Assembly (NCBI GenBank): GCA_963576735.1 | Contig: OY755174.1 | Coordinates: 186,001 to 250,000 of the forward strand | DNA length: 64,000 nucleotides | Source: Bedellia somnulentella | Lineage: Eukaryota > Arthropoda > Insecta > Lepidoptera > Bedelliidae | Reading direction: 5' to 3' | Notes under the pieces: model-generated | The model's database searches: none | What the model saw: only the letters and a program-made list of their open reading frames with translations | What the model was told of the DNA's origin: nothing | Shown here: positions 42,961-55,790 of the stretch, piece after piece | How positions within the stretch are numbered: position 1 is the stretch's first letter | Layout of the letters: every line of letters begins with the position of its first letter | Translations under genes and position numbers: made by a program

Positions 42961-43682
42961 AGTTTGCCAACCCGAACATATATGCGAGCAGCATACCATA
43001 CTAGGGTAGGTACTTATTTCACTTAGAAAATTTGAATTGAATATAAATACATAAAGCAGTTGATCTAGTAAGAATTCACATGTTTTCCTTAAATGCCGTT
43101 AAGAAAAACGATTTTATTCTATGATGGTTCAATGGACATTATGTTTAAAGACAACCAATTCAGGACCGGCTTCTCTTTAAAGATAACTCTGTATAGGATA
43201 CCACAATTTTGACTACTTTCAATAAATGAGTTGTTGTATTTAAGTACCATGGGTGGGCATTATTACTGACAGCGATTTCTAATAGGCAACATTTAAATGG
43301 CTGAAGCTTATTCGCGGATCTCAAAACAGACCAGGGTGCAGGGTGGTTAAATTATTATAATTTTGAAAAGGGTTATTATAACTACACACTACGCTCAAAT
43401 GTATCCTCATCAGGACATGCGACAAATTCATATTATAACGAACTGAAAAATATATTTAAAAAGTTAGTGGAACACTCGAAGCAACAAATTTAAATAAAAG
43501 TTCTGAAACTGTCTTCGAACAAAATTTTAGTAGACTTTAATTACAAAACGGTAAATCCGATCGGCAGATTTTGTTTTTCTAAACTTCACACACGACACTG
43601 CTTTATATTTCCTTCAGCTATACGCGCAATATACTGTAAGATGTTATATGTACATTTACATGACGGTACAGTCAACTTTGCC

Positions 43683-43961
43683 CTACAGAACAGTGCACGC
43701 GTCATTCATGCAGCATGTATTCCGGCGAGGTCGACATTTCTCCCGCTCAGTCTGCGCCCCGCACTCGCTGATGCTGATGTCGTTCACATCTGAAGACACA
43801 GCCACAGTTCTCTTTGGTTTTGGAGCCACTACTTCTTTACTCTTTGACCGCACAGCTTCCTTGCTCTTTTTACACCTCGGAGTCACAACACGAGGTTTAG
43901 TACCAGCTCCGTCTTCATCGGGATACTGAACTCCCTTGGTTTTTCGGAGCCGTGGAGTCAT
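43683..43961 (-). CDS. basic 92-codon ORF, unknown
   Basis: ATG at 43961, stop at 43683. The sequence is strongly basic at first (TPRLRKTKGVQY, PRCKKSKEAVRSKSKE) and cysteine-containing at the end (CGAQTEREKCRPRRNTCCMN). GC content is above its surroundings and the codons look protein-like. An in-frame TAA lies 10 codons upstream, and an AG (CACCAG) lies between them. So it may be a single-exon gene, a terminal exon or a retrocopy. No family recognised. Confidence 0.35.
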   Translation of the reverse strand: MTPRLRKTKGVQYPDEDGAGTKPRVVTPRCKKSKEAVRSKSKEVVAPKPKRTVAVSSDVNDISISECGAQTEREKCRPRRNTCCMNDACTVL

Positions 43962-44318
43962 ATCATTAGTATTGGAGCTGGTGTTCGTCAGTTAAATTAT
44001 GTTTTTTCGGATATTACTCATGAGTCTGCGTCACAATTGCTGCACCTATTCTAACGGTAGTATGTGAAACATGATTACATTTTCTATATGTTTTACTATT
44101 TTTTCTTTAGGATGGAAACTGAACCTTTGCTATGACGTTTAACGTCATTAACGATATGTAAAGTCAACAAAATGATTGTCATGTGGTATCAATTAAATTA
44201 GTCTATGAAATCAATCTAGATCATGATATATGTACCACATGAATATGCTAAGTTATCAATATTAGGTACGCAAAGCTCAGCCTCTCAACATTCATAAAAC
44301 CGTACTTCAATGTTCTAC

Positions 44319-44475
44319 AAACGGCTATAAATCTGGTAAAAATGGGATGGCCAGAACTTCAGGATTAGAAAAACTTTAGCCACTTTTGAAAGTTTAATGG
44401 GGAAAATATGGTTGGTGATGGATCACTAGCCTCATTGCTCAAAAAACACATGAAAAGCTCCAAAGCCTTTTAAAA
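44319..44475 (-). mobile_element. S1 element, old copy
   Basis: Diverged: ACGGCTATAAATCTGG, GGTTGGTGATGGATCAC. 44480-45520 beyond it shows nothing recognised. Confidence 0.55.
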
Positions 44476-45529
44476 CAAGTAGGTTGTTTTTAATTAGGAT
44501 AAATTTTATCTGCCGACCGTCGCCGCCGTCGGACAGAAAAGGTAATTGGTAATTTGTCATTGTCAAGAATGTTCAATTGAGAATATTAAAATAACTTATC
44601 TATAAAATTCAGATGCCTAATAATGTGTACACGAAAATGCGCTTCTTTGGTCTCGAATCAAATTTTCATCAATCAAATTCAAATCTCAATCAAAATTTGG
44701 AAAAGGTTCTCTGCTATAAAAGTTGTAAGGATAGTTTTTCACATCACATGACAGAGGGCCCCCACTGGTGGGCTAAATAAGACAACTTGTAAAACCCATC
44801 AGTTTAAAGTCAATAAATTTTTGACAGTATGTGGTCTCTCAGATCAGCTGGTGTGTGATTATATGACGACATCTTAATAATTTTTGTATGGAAATGTGTA
44901 TTAATAGTACATGATATTTCATCAAAGCCACCACCACTCCTTTTTAATCATATTTATTAATTTTTTTATAGTCACAGCCATAGAGATATAATACTACTAT
45001 GTAGATATAGAGAATGTCTATATGAGTCTCCCACTTGTGCTCAGTGTCGCCGGGTATTGAAAGCTACATTTTTTTTACTTAACTTTTTATATTGATGAAT
45101 ATGGATGGGTAATTGTTTAACACAAAAAATCCATGCACCATTGATCTTTGTATCAAGGATGAGAATTGGCACTGTTTTTTTTTAAAATGATTCATTTGAA
45201 CTTCGAAATACAACTAGTTGTATTTGTAACTATTTCATAGTAAACTTGTTAGTATGATTGGTGGATCATTATTTGTGAATGGGTCAGGTGCAGTATTGTC
45301 CAGTATAAGTGCAGGAAATGTTTCCTACTATTATACCTCTATAGTCACAGCCATTATTCCCATTTTATAAGGAAAGACTATTGATCATCTCAATCAATCA
45401 ATCTCTCTAGCTTTCCTCACATTCATTTTTCTATACTTTGGTTTTATCTATTCAAATGCTTCAGAAGGATTTTGTAATTGTAATTTTCTTAAGCCGCCAC
45501 AGTATGAAACTCTTATGCCCAATATCTGA

Positions 45530-45973
45530 ATAGGCTATTTGACTGTAATAAAAATATACATTTCTTTTATTTCACTAGTATTAATATTTCTTTTTTAGAG
45601 CAATATGCAATAATTTGAGATAAAAATATTGCATTATTTCACTAAAATCCGTCTTCTAAAATAAGTATTTTTGATGCAACTGTCACGTGACTAAAAACAA
45701 CCGTGATTGGCTATTTCTATAATGACGTAGATCACGCATAAACAGACTATGTATCGCTTCGCCCATCCATTTTAATTGCAGAATTGACGTCATTTGTGCT
45801 ACAGCCGCCATATTACTTAAAGTCGCGTTTTCGCGGCACATTTGAATATTGGATTTTCTTTTTCGATTTTTTAATAAAATAGCTAAAATGAAGACATAAG
45901 AGATTTTTTTAGGGCTCCTTATAAACAAATTAACACCGTAAGATAGTTTTCAAAACTTAGTCAAATAGCCTAT
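45530..45973 (+). mobile_element. MITE family C, copy 2
   Basis: Termini TAGGCTATTTGACTGTAAT and TTAGTCAAATAGCCTA are inverted repeats with TA at both ends. Carries CACGTG at 45684-45689 and TGACGTCA at 45785-45792, both also in copy 1. Confidence 0.82.
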
Positions 45974-46138
45974 TGAGTAAGTATTGTCTTGTCTCATTCA
46001 GTTGTTGAGATTTCAATGCAACAGAACAATATTTAAGTTGTTCTCAGCTGGAATACTCAATTCAGAAATCGGTCGTCAAGGTTCAATTATACTAGTATAA
46101 AATAAAAGATATGTTTCTATACATATAGAATTAGGGGC

Positions 46139-46356
46139 CATGTAGTGTCGGCTTAGACTATTTCTTTCCGTGTATTTTTGTAAGAGACAACTTAGAGTAT
46201 TGGGACTTTGAAGTAATTTTTGGGCGATGTGGACCCATGAACAACTTTTGATTTTACAATCTTTTCCCCACTTATCTTCCAAAATTGGTTGAGGAATTTC
46301 CTATTCTGAAGCTCTGGCTACTGCTTCTAGGGATTTATAGGCGTGAGAATATATAT
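46139..46356 (+). mobile_element. S1 element, old copy
   Basis: TGTAGTGTCGGCTTAGACTA through GGGATTTATAGGCGTGAG; several internal deletions. Confidence 0.7.
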
Positions 46357-46749
46357 TAATATGTTAGCACTAGGAATATTTTGATCCTAGTTACAGTAAA
46401 CATATTTTATTCATTTTGGTGATTTCGGTATGTTAAGGTGTTAGTTGTATTTTCGTGTGTTTACTTGATTGTAATATATGTATACTGGAAATATATTATT
46501 TATTATCAGTAAGTTAATAAAGCCAACTATAGCCGTTCATAAGGGTGAAGTTCAGCATTCGGAACTAAATAGGTTATGAATGCTACTAATTGTACAATTA
46601 CATAAATAAAATAGCCGGTAAGAAGTTAGAAACGTGGATAAGTTCTTCTATGTCAAAGAATATAGATAAAATAAAGGGTCCAACTTAAAACTTTCACAAC
46701 AAAGATCAAAAGATACACAACATATTTTACCATATAAAAGGGAACTTAC

Positions 46750-46899
46750 CAAATTAGCTTTCGGTATCATATAATTACTTTTACTACTGCAGCTGGTGAC
46801 AATTACTCTGCGGTTTTGGAAAGAATTTCCTTTGTAATTTAGTAAAATTCGTGAATGATTAGCAAAAAAGCGTTTAACTGCCATATAACAGTTTGACAT
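46750..46899 (-). CDS. isolated first exon with mitochondrial-like presequence
   Basis: ATG at 46899, 50 codons: MSNCYMAVKRFFANHSRILL, then NYKGNSFQNRRVIVTSCSS, ending IPKANL at a strong donor TTG|GTAAGT. The N-terminus is Arg/Lys/Ser/Asn-rich with almost no acidic residues, as in a mitochondrial targeting sequence. No second exon on the minus strand could be placed between here and 40660. The frame stays open upstream to 47001, so chance remains possible. Confidence 0.4.
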
Positions 46900-46989
46900 T
46901 TGTTTTTCTTTATTCGCGTGGCAGATTGTCTCACTCACTGGAATATAGCAATATACACACCAGAGTCTGGAATATTTGACTGTACTAAA

Positions 46990-47174
46990 ACATATACTCA
47001 CGGCTATGTACCCTTACAAGGGGTAGCTATATCTTCATGATAAAAAAATATTCAGCCAATTTCGGAAGTTGAATGATTCTAAAATAAATGTTGTTATGAA
47101 TGAGTCTGCAACCGCTCCTTACGAACCCCCACGGAAAGAAATGGTGTAGTGCTTTTCTAAGCCGACTCTACGCA
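46990..47174 (-). mobile_element. S1 element, diverged
   Basis: CATATACTCACGGCTATGTA at the left and TCTAAGCCGACTCTACGC at the right, with internal losses. Confidence 0.7.
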
Positions 47175-47861
47175 AACTATGCCATCTTATAAAATTATTT
47201 CCACCTTAAATATTTTGACTGTCAATGTTGAATCTTTTCCTGTGTGAATTGCCAGGCTGCTAGCGCAAGGCGGCAAAATTGATGGCTTTAGTTTTCACAC
47301 GTACCGGTGTTTTTTTATGTGTGCTGAGTGCGGATTTAATCGAATGGTTTTCTTTACTTACTTACTTTACGCCGCATTCAAGTAGAAGAGACAAGAACTA
47401 ATTTGCTTTGTTTTCACTCTGATGTATGAAATACTGTCTAATGTCCGATCATTCTAAACTTAAACTCGCACTCTACCTACATACTGGAGAGATCATATAA
47501 TCACAACTGAGTATTTGCAAGCAATACGAGTGAAAAGTATCTATTTCATCCAAATTTTATTATCTTATGTTGATGGCCTACATGGCAGGTTCTAGGTTCG
47601 GAGGCCGTAGGGTAATAAAATATGATTATTAATAAGTTTAGGGTTTGTCATAAGATCAAGTAAACCCGTCTACCTAATTTCCACCTCTGGCTAATTACTA
47701 TTGCCGTCATTATTAAAGACAGAAATATTTTTTATCATTGCCACAGTAAACCACCAGGTACATTTTATGAATAAAAAAATAAGGAAACGAAATTAAAATA
47801 AAAATTAAATAACAGAGAACAAAAAAAATGGTTGCCTGTAAAGTCGGTTTTACGGGCGAAG

Positions 47862-48158
47862 ATTTTACGTGACAACGTCTTTTTCTCGGTAGAATATTTA
47901 TTGATATGAATATAATTAAATTGCACAATAGGAACAAGGAATTGAATGAAAATAAGAATTGCACAAATTTTAACTATAGAAATATATTTTGTTTACTAAA
48001 ACATTCACCGACCGATCATAGTTGAGTGGGAGAGAGACGCAAGGCATTCGGCGGGCCTCTCTCTCGTTCGGTGACTCATCGTAACGTTACCGGGCGTTAC
48101 ACTTTTTTTTATGTGACTCCCAGCCGCAACCTATTTTAAGACGTTGTCACGTCAAAAT
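47862..48158. repeat. inverted repeat pair
   Basis: TTTTACGTGACAACGTCTTT at 47862-47881 pairs with AAGACGTTGTCACGTCAAAA at 48139-48158. Between them are GAGAGAGAC...CCTCTCTCTC and CGTAACGTTACCGGGCGTTA. It resembles a dispersed lepidopteran non-coding repeat; unassigned. Confidence 0.6.
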
Positions 48159-48480
48159 ACAGACATCTTTAAGGGCATTGCTTTAGAACATTTTTTAAGG
48201 AAGGTCTTACTTCTCCCAAGGAATTAATACAAAAACAGAATAATATCTTCTTATGTCTATCACCAACCATCCTTTATTTTATAATCGTTTAATCAACCCT
48301 TCTAGTAGTGTTTAGAGAATGTGGTGAAAAGAGAATAGCACTGACCTATATCTTTTATAAGTGAAGAAAATTGCGATTTTTGGAATTGGGCCCTGAAGTT
48401 GTTGTTGAACGATGTGGCAGGAGTTTGTTTGTGTTTATTTTACAATCTGGCTACCCATTTTTGGGATGTTTATCCCTAAG

Positions 48481-48690
48481 TGCTGTGTAGTGCCGGCTTG
48501 GAATAGCACTACCCCATTTCTTCCGGTGGGTGTACGTAAGAGGCGACTAACGGTATTGGGGCTTTTAAGGTATTTTTGGGCGATGAGGTTGGAGACCCAT
48601 CACCAACAACCTTTATTTCACCATCTTTTCCCCACACAACTTTCAAAAAGTGGCTGCGGAATTTCGAGTTCCTTAGCTCTGGCCTTATAA
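48481..48690 (+). mobile_element. S1 element, 3'-truncated
   Basis: Complete head and body ending TTCCTTAGCTCTGGCC, without the tail. It faces the next copy tail-to-tail. Confidence 0.85.
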
Positions 48691-48704
48691 AAAACTTATA
48701 AAAT

Positions 48705-48961
48705 ATACATACATACATACATACATATACTCACGGCATTAAATCCCTAAAAGGGGGTAGCCAGAGCTGAGAAATTATAAATTCCTCAGCCACTTTTGGA
48801 AGTTGAGTGGGGAAAAGATGGTAGAATAAAGGTTGTTGGTGATGGGTCTCCAACCGCATCGCCCAAAAATCCCTTAAAAAGCCCCAAGTCCGTTAGTCGC
48901 CTCTTACGTACACCCACCGGAAGAAATGGGGTAGTGCTATTCTAAGCCGACACTACACAGC
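48705..48961 (-). mobile_element. S1 element
   Basis: Full-length minus-strand copy with a (CATA)n tail at the left and an intact head at the right. Confidence 0.92.
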
Positions 48962-49034
48962 TATAGATAATTTATTATAAAATATATTCATATTAAATTA
49001 TCAACATTATTGAAAAACAACTAATTGTAACATA

Positions 49035-51050
49035 TATGTAATTTAAGATTTATTTTCTTCACTTGTAGCAAATTATGTTTAATGCTACTATTGTGAATTC
49101 ATTCAGAGTACACCAAAACAAGTCTACATCCTCAGCAATTAAATTTAATGTTCTAAGCGCCCGAGTGACTGGAGCCTCCCCTAGTAGCTTGGTGCGTGCG
49201 AACTGTACAGCCAACAGGGCAGTTCGTCGCCTACGACCCTGGTACCTGGCTGGTATGTTGAAGCGAAGCTGCTCCAGTACAACTGCATTGTCTAACTTAC
49301 CTCTGAGCACTTTGAATAGGTACAACACTAAATAAAGCTGTCTCTTAACCCTCAGCATGTATATCCTACCATACCCAACACAAAAAGAGTTGGGTAGTTC
49401 AGTGGGTAAAATGGGTATACCCCATAGTATTTGAGATAAATATACCTTACAAACTTATTCTGTATTCGTTCCAACATAAGACTATATTTAATTTCATGAG
49501 GAGACCAGACAAGTGCATTAAATTCCAAATTTCTTCTAGCTAACGCATTGTATAATGCTACAATAGCTCGAATATTAGTAAAATCCCGCACATTGCGCAG
49601 AATAAACCCTAACTGACCAAAAGCCTTTTTAGAAATATTGACAATGTGTTCCCTAAAATGCAATTTATCACAAAATTTAACCCCTAGATCTTTAACTTCA
49701 GTGACCCTGACAGTGACATACTCCTACTGGATAGGTGTTAATGCCCTAGTGAAGGATATCACTGCACATTTGGAATTGTTAAATTGCAGCTTGTTATCTA
49801 TACTCCACTTTTCTATTCTATCAATGTCCTCGTGCAATCTAATACAGTCACTTTGAGACCTAATTTGTCAGTATAATTTGAGGTCATCAGCAAAAAATAG
49901 ACTTAAAGCATATTTTACTACTGATGGTAGGTCGTTTATCATCAGACTAAAGAGTAATGGGCCAAGGTTTGAACCCTGGCTTACGTCAGATCTAGTAAAC
50001 TATGACTCACTTTTAAATCCAACCCACTCTACATATTGCATTCTGTCCTTCATATAACTTGCAAAAAAATGCAGCAGGTTCCGGATTACACCGAAGCCAG
50101 CCAACTTCTTAAGTAGAATGTCATTATCAACAAAGTAGAATGCTTTTTTGAAGTCGAAGTAGGCAGCATCAACTTGACCCCCACCATCTACCTCTGGGAT
50201 TATACCAATCGCATAATTCAACAGGTTGCTGGAGGTGCTTCTAGCTGGTCTAAACCCATGTTGGGCTTCATCTAAATGTATATTTACTTGAGCTCACAAT
50301 ATTTTATGAACAGCCGCCTCAAATACCTTGGCTGGAGCTGATAGTATTGCTACTGGCCTGTACTCATACACACTTTTACCTGACCCCCCCCTTTGGCACT
50401 GGTACCACCCTAATGGTCTTCCATTTGTCAGGGAATAAAGCCTCTTTGAGAATAAGGTTATAAATGTGTAACAATGGGCACGCTAACACTAACCTACAAT
50501 CTTTAAAAATATATTGTGGGATACCATCCGGACCTGCAGACTTTTTTGATTTAAGCCCTTTCAATGCCCCCTGCACCTCACCGCAGTGTAAGCTTCTCCA
50601 ACTGTACTCTGGCTGAGCCATTTGCCACACCAGCTTCAATGATTGCAGAGTTCACATCTAACTTAGGAGGTTCAGAGTTGTAGACTGAATGAAAATACTT
50701 AGCAAATTCATCAGCACAAGCCTGTTCACCCAGAGGCACCCCATCTTTCAAATTTGTCTTTGCATTTCTACTTGCTTTCTTTGAATTAATATGACTCCAA
50801 AAGGATTTTGGATCTTTTTGAAGATTAAATTGCATTTGCTGTTCATACTTGTCATTAGCATCTTTAATGTTCCTTTTTACCCTTTTTACCCTAGCCCTAC
50901 ATTCAGAATACAAATTATAGTCCTCCCTTGATTTACTATGCTTAAATTGTTTACGAAGATTATATTTTAGTTTAATGTTGCGAATAATGTCACTTGTGTA
51001 CCACTCTGGGTATTTGTACCTGGGGTTCACAGTCTTTCGCTTTTTTTGGG
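49035..51050 (-). mobile_element. decayed Jockey-like LINE
   Basis: Fragments in broken frames along the minus strand: linker (NPRYKYPEWYTSDIIRNIKL, DPKSFWSHINSKK), RT (KSKKSAGPDGIPQYIFKDC, WKTIRVVPVPKGG, AAYFDFKKAFYFVDN) and C-terminal region (AFGQLGFILRNVRDFTNI, LYNALARRNLEFNALVW). Many stops and frameshifts; the endonuclease is absent. The RT motifs are those of the jockey/CR1 group. Confidence 0.88.
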
Positions 51051-51106
51051 CACACAGTCATTCATATATCATATCCTTTAAGCTCCCAAATAAATTAAAC
51101 ATCCCC

Positions 51107-51603
51107 AATTCGGTATGCAAAGTTTTACAAAAGTGGTGCTGATTACGAAATCATTTTGAGATATTATGTTCTTAAAACATATTTTCTTGAAATGAAACCA
51201 AACAAAGCTAAGATGACCGTTATTTTAACAAAATACTGTAACAGTATTTGACTTTCAGCGTTATTTCAAAGACAATCGTTTTTGCAGTTTATAAATAAAA
51301 TATCGAAAATGAAAAGTTTGTTTAGTATAATATCGTAATAATTTCATTTGAGATCACAAATTCGTGAAATGTTTTGCAATCAGCAACATTTTTATTTAAC
51401 ATTTCGCTTTATTTGCATGTCGCTACGTGATATTTTCGATCGATGACGTCATTAAGTACAAACGTTGAACAATCTTTAAAAAAACATAACTTTGCAATTA
51501 CTCATTTTAGATGTAAAATATTCAAATTAGTCTTTTATTTTCTTGTTTGCTATCGAATAAAAATATTCAATAAATACCAAAAAAAAACTTAGCATACCGA
51601 ATT
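51107..51603 (+). mobile_element. MITE family A, copy 2
   Basis: AATTCGGTATGCAAAGTTTT to the matching inverted end AACTTAGCATACCGAATT. Same orientation as copy 3. Confidence 0.88.
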
Positions 51604-52299
51604 GTAACTAAAATTTGCTAACTTACAAATCCAAACATAAGTTGCAAAGCAATATTATCCTTTATCAACTAATGTCGTCAATAAAACAAAATAGTATGTG
51701 TTCACAATAGCAACTTTATTGGCTACTTCACATTTCATAAATCATCAATATCATCATTCATTACGGTCATTACTACAAGAGCAACCAACGCGTGATTGTC
51801 CGTTATTTATAAGGCACTATCCAATAAGAAACGGATCTTCTTATATTTACAAAATCATAATAACATAAATTAGTTTCGATACATTTGAAAATAGTAACAC
51901 AGACAAATATAGAGCCTCTTAATTGATATGAAATCACCGCGACCACTCAGCACAACGATTCCAATAAATCTATTAGTGTCTTCTTACCTATTTACCCTAT
52001 ACTTTATATCATAGCAAGATTTGGTTCCTTCCTTAACTATTTGGTAATCATTATCACTAATAGACATTTGTATAGTTCTATGATGATGATACATAAAGAA
52101 ATGCTTATTTTAACTACTAATACTGCTTTTACTACTTTCGAAATAACCAATTTGAGGAACAGTTAGTTCAAAAAATCACAAGAATTAGAAATGAGGAGGA
52201 GCCGGCGCGAACAAACAAAAATTTCTTATGAAAAAAGATATTCTAAATACAGCGAAACGTGACAATGAGAGGGATAAGAGTTGTGTAGTTTCCCTGATA

Positions 52300-52797
52300 A
52301 ATTCGGTATGCAAAGTTTTACAAAGGTGGTGCTGATTACGAAACCATTTCGAGATATTATGTTTTTAAAACATATTTTCTTGAAATTAAATCAAACAGTG
52401 CTAAGATGACCGTTATTTTAGCAAAGAACTGTAACAGTATTTGACCTCCAGCGTTATGTCAAAGACATTCGTTCTTGCAGTTTATTAATAAAATATCGAA
52501 AATCATAGGTTTGTTTAGTATAATATCGTAATAATTTCATTTGGGATCACAAATTCGTGAAATATTTTGCAATTAGCAACATTTTTACTAAACATTTCGC
52601 TTTATTTGCATGTTGCTACGTGATATTTTCAATCGATGACGTCATTAAGTACAAAAGTTGTACAATCTATAAAAAATCGTAACTTTGCAATTACTCATTT
52701 TAAATGAAAAATATTCAAATTAGTTTTTTATTTTCGTGTTTACTATCGAATAAAAATATTTAATAAATACCAAAAAAAAAACTTTGCATACCGAATT
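52300..52797 (+). mobile_element. MITE family A, copy 3
   Basis: Same termini as copies 1 and 2, AATT at both ends. The 696 bp between copies 2 and 3 is AT-rich without recognisable genes. Confidence 0.88.
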
Positions 52798-53421
52798 GTT
52801 GAAAGCAGATAGGCATGTTTGTGTTAACGGCATGCAATAAAACAATTTTACATTAAGACCGAGTCGCCTGCACACTTTGTTGGAATCATTAAATTGGTAG
52901 TTTTTTTTGTTTTTTGATCAGATCGCAAATATGCACAACGAAAATAGAAAACATATGTTCGGTGTTTCAAATTTTTACACACATAATAAGAAAACAAAAT
53001 TCAGATTGGTATAACTTTCTTAGTCGGGTCTTAACTATCGTCAGTGTTCTCTTTGGAGTCCGTATCTAATATAATAAAGCTGCTATTACAACTATCACAT
53101 ATTAAATCCCAGTAATGTAATGAGTAATGGAAGAAACTGTTTGGAAATATATAATATTGTTGATGATTAGGACTATGATAAAAACTATAAAATTCTTATG
53201 CTTTAAATGTGTATTACATTATTTTCTTTGACAACAATAACCATGAAAGTTTGTATTTATTTTTCGAAAGTAACACACAGTTCTGGACCGCGAAATTAAT
53301 GAAATAATTCAACTATGGATATAGAAATGATAAATGTGAAAAAAAAACAGGGAATACAAATTACAAATAAGACTATGATTTGTTGAAAATTATAATTACT
53401 GACAAACAATCCAATTCATTA

Positions 53422-53866
53422 AATTTAATGAGAGGTTTTCTTTTTGAGAAATAAAAAAACAACATAGTTTCCTAGAGCTCTGTAGATGGCGTTGATGTAA
53501 CTACGTTACTTACTTAAATTTTTTCTTCGTGGCCTAAATCGTGTTGCCACAATAATTTCGCCAATGTCAACTTTAAAAACATGTGTCACATCACCATAGA
53601 GTAACTTTTTGGCGAGTAAAAACAACAAAAAGAATGTTAAATATGAATACCGACTTTATTTATTTACTTTTAAGCTATCTTGGCTTAAACTAATATTTAT
53701 TTAGACTTTCAAATCAAAAAGTTTTTATGTACGTTCCGTTTTACGATATCATTACATCCAAGTGTGAAAAACGGTGTGACGTTCCGTTCCTACCAGTAAC
53801 ATAGCAAGTCTGGCGCCATCTATCCTGAGAACAGGAAAGAAGAAAAAAAGGAAAACCTCTCATTCA
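53422..53866. mobile_element. inverted-repeat element (MITE family D)
   Basis: TTAATGAGAGGTTTTCTTTT at the left and AAAAGGAAAACCTCTCATT at the right. A further inner pair TAGATGGCGTT / GCGCCATCTAT follows. Non-coding, about 445 bp. Confidence 0.7.
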
Positions 53867-54668
53867 AATTCAATTAAATTATTCCGGTTGGGTTTTTACC
53901 ATGAGTTATATTTAATATATAGTTTTTTTTAAATCTGAAAACTCTTCTACATTTCCCAAAGATATGAGAAATTTATTAGTTATCAGAAAGTAAAAGGCGA
54001 TTGCCTAAGTTTAGACTCGCCACCACTACTTACACCATTACTACCAAATTAATTTTACCAATTTAATAAATAAGAATGGTTTTTCTAATATCTATGATTA
54101 TGATTATGACTAATGTTTGATACAACTACAAAGTACGTTCTTACGATTTAATTATTTCTAAGCTCTTAAAAGTCAGACAGTAATTAATAAAAATGAACTA
54201 AATCAGATATTCGTATTTTCATAAGAACAATATAGATATAATTCGTTACCAGCACTCTATGACATCACAATTCCTATTCCTATTTTAATCTACATTTTAC
54301 CCTCAATCCTTAAATTATTGGACTAATACAGTCATATGCTTGGAACTTTACAATAAATACAAATACTACACCAAATTTATCCCAACTGTTATTTATATCA
54401 GTTAAGTTTTTATTAACTGAAATATTGATATTTTTAAAAAGCAACCAAAGGCTTCTTCTTACCATATATATGATAGTAGCTTATTAGTACTACAGTATTG
54501 AAATGTAATAATATTATCATATCCTATAGTTCTGAGGTTATCGTAACCTTTTAATTGGACAAGCAGTCAAATCTTATAAATAAATAAATATATATGACAC
54601 AGGTCAAGTCCGCCCTAAACGAAGTACAAATTAATGAATTGTATTATGGGATACTAACTCAACGATAT

Positions 54669-55248
54669 AATATTATAGTGATTTCACCGAAACAAGTTAG
54701 TACGGGAGCAAGCAGATCGCACGTGATTGGTTGATGATAAGAGAGCAAGGGCGCGTTCAGATGATCATCTTTTGACTGCCGCTCGCCAGTTCATATTGTC
54801 ACTCGTCATCAATTGATAGAAATATTGAAAATTTATCTGAACAATTTATAATTAATGTAGGTAAGAGAAGAGAGTAGCGAGCACTCAACGGACAGAGAAT
54901 AATAAATTTTAAAATGAAGTATAATATTATTGTTTTAATTTCAAAGTAGGCAAACATAATACAACCAGTCGAATGCTAATAAAGATAAATGTTTTTAAAA
55001 GTTTATATTGTCACTAAAGTGAAAAATTGTGTAATTATGACCTTTTGAAAATTTCAAATGAACCAATTAAGTACCGGCACATAAATTTAAGCAGTACCGA
55101 ACGAGCCTTGTGGATGCATCTTTACATTTCTAAGCGATTGTTTACACCCACTAACAGTTGATGACTGTCAGCTGTCCTTTTCATTTGCATACAGATTCAT
55201 GAGTGAGAGAGCGCTATATTAAGTTGTTTCGGTGAATACACTATAGTA
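54669..55248. mobile_element. inverted-repeat element (MITE family E)
   Basis: TAGTGATTTCACCGAAACAA and TTGTTTCGGTGAATACACTA are inverted ends, with TA outside. About 580 bp, non-coding; TA duplication suggests a Tc1/mariner-type origin. Confidence 0.7.
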
Positions 55249-55316
55249 AATAAAATTCAAAATTTTCAAAAATTCGAACCAATCATTTGTGCTCATTAGA
55301 TAAATGTTGGTCTCAG

Positions 55317-55378
55317 AGGGATTCGAACCGGCAACCTCTGGACCGGGAAGCTAGTCACCTATTCACTCAACCACGGAC
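55317..55378 (-). mobile_element. tRNA-like SINE head
   Basis: The minus strand reads GTGGTTGAGTGAATAGGTGA and GAGGTTGCCGGTTCGAATCC, a box A/box B pair of a tRNA-derived promoter. The molecule does not fold as a full tRNA. Confidence 0.55.
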
Positions 55379-55732
55379 ATAATAATCAAAATAATAAAAC
55401 AAAAGGAGACGTTAAAAACTGCTTAGATATATGTGCGTTTGCTATAAATTATATTATAACTAATTTTCGACGTATAACCATAATGTACTCGGCGTTTATA
55501 AATTTTGACTAGAGTATTTTCGACTTTGAAACAAGAGTTTTGTAAAAATGAAAAAAAAAAACTTCAAAACGTAACCATAAGTTTTTTACTCTTGATAACA
55601 AAGATAAATCCATCATAATTATATTTGGTTTTATTTTAATTTTAAATTAAATCATTAATTGGAACATTGTGAAATGAACTAAAATAACTTACACAACTTA
55701 AGATTTTTTTTTACAGCAAAAACAAAAATTTT

Positions 55733-55790
55733 TTCGTTCTCGACAGCATGCTCGATGGCCTCGTACAGGCTGGAATCATGGAGGCATTAG
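55733..55790 (+). CDS. isolated exon-like sequence, plus strand
   Basis: A strong polypyrimidine tract and acceptor (TTTTTTTTTACAG) precede, and a donor (TTAG|GTAATA) follows, a GC-richer stretch. One frame reads KNKNFFVLDSMLDGLVQAGI and MEAL. The hydrophobic-amphipathic pattern and splice signals look real, but no partner exon is found on the plus strand. Could be a microexon of a gene outside the window, or chance. Confidence 0.35.
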
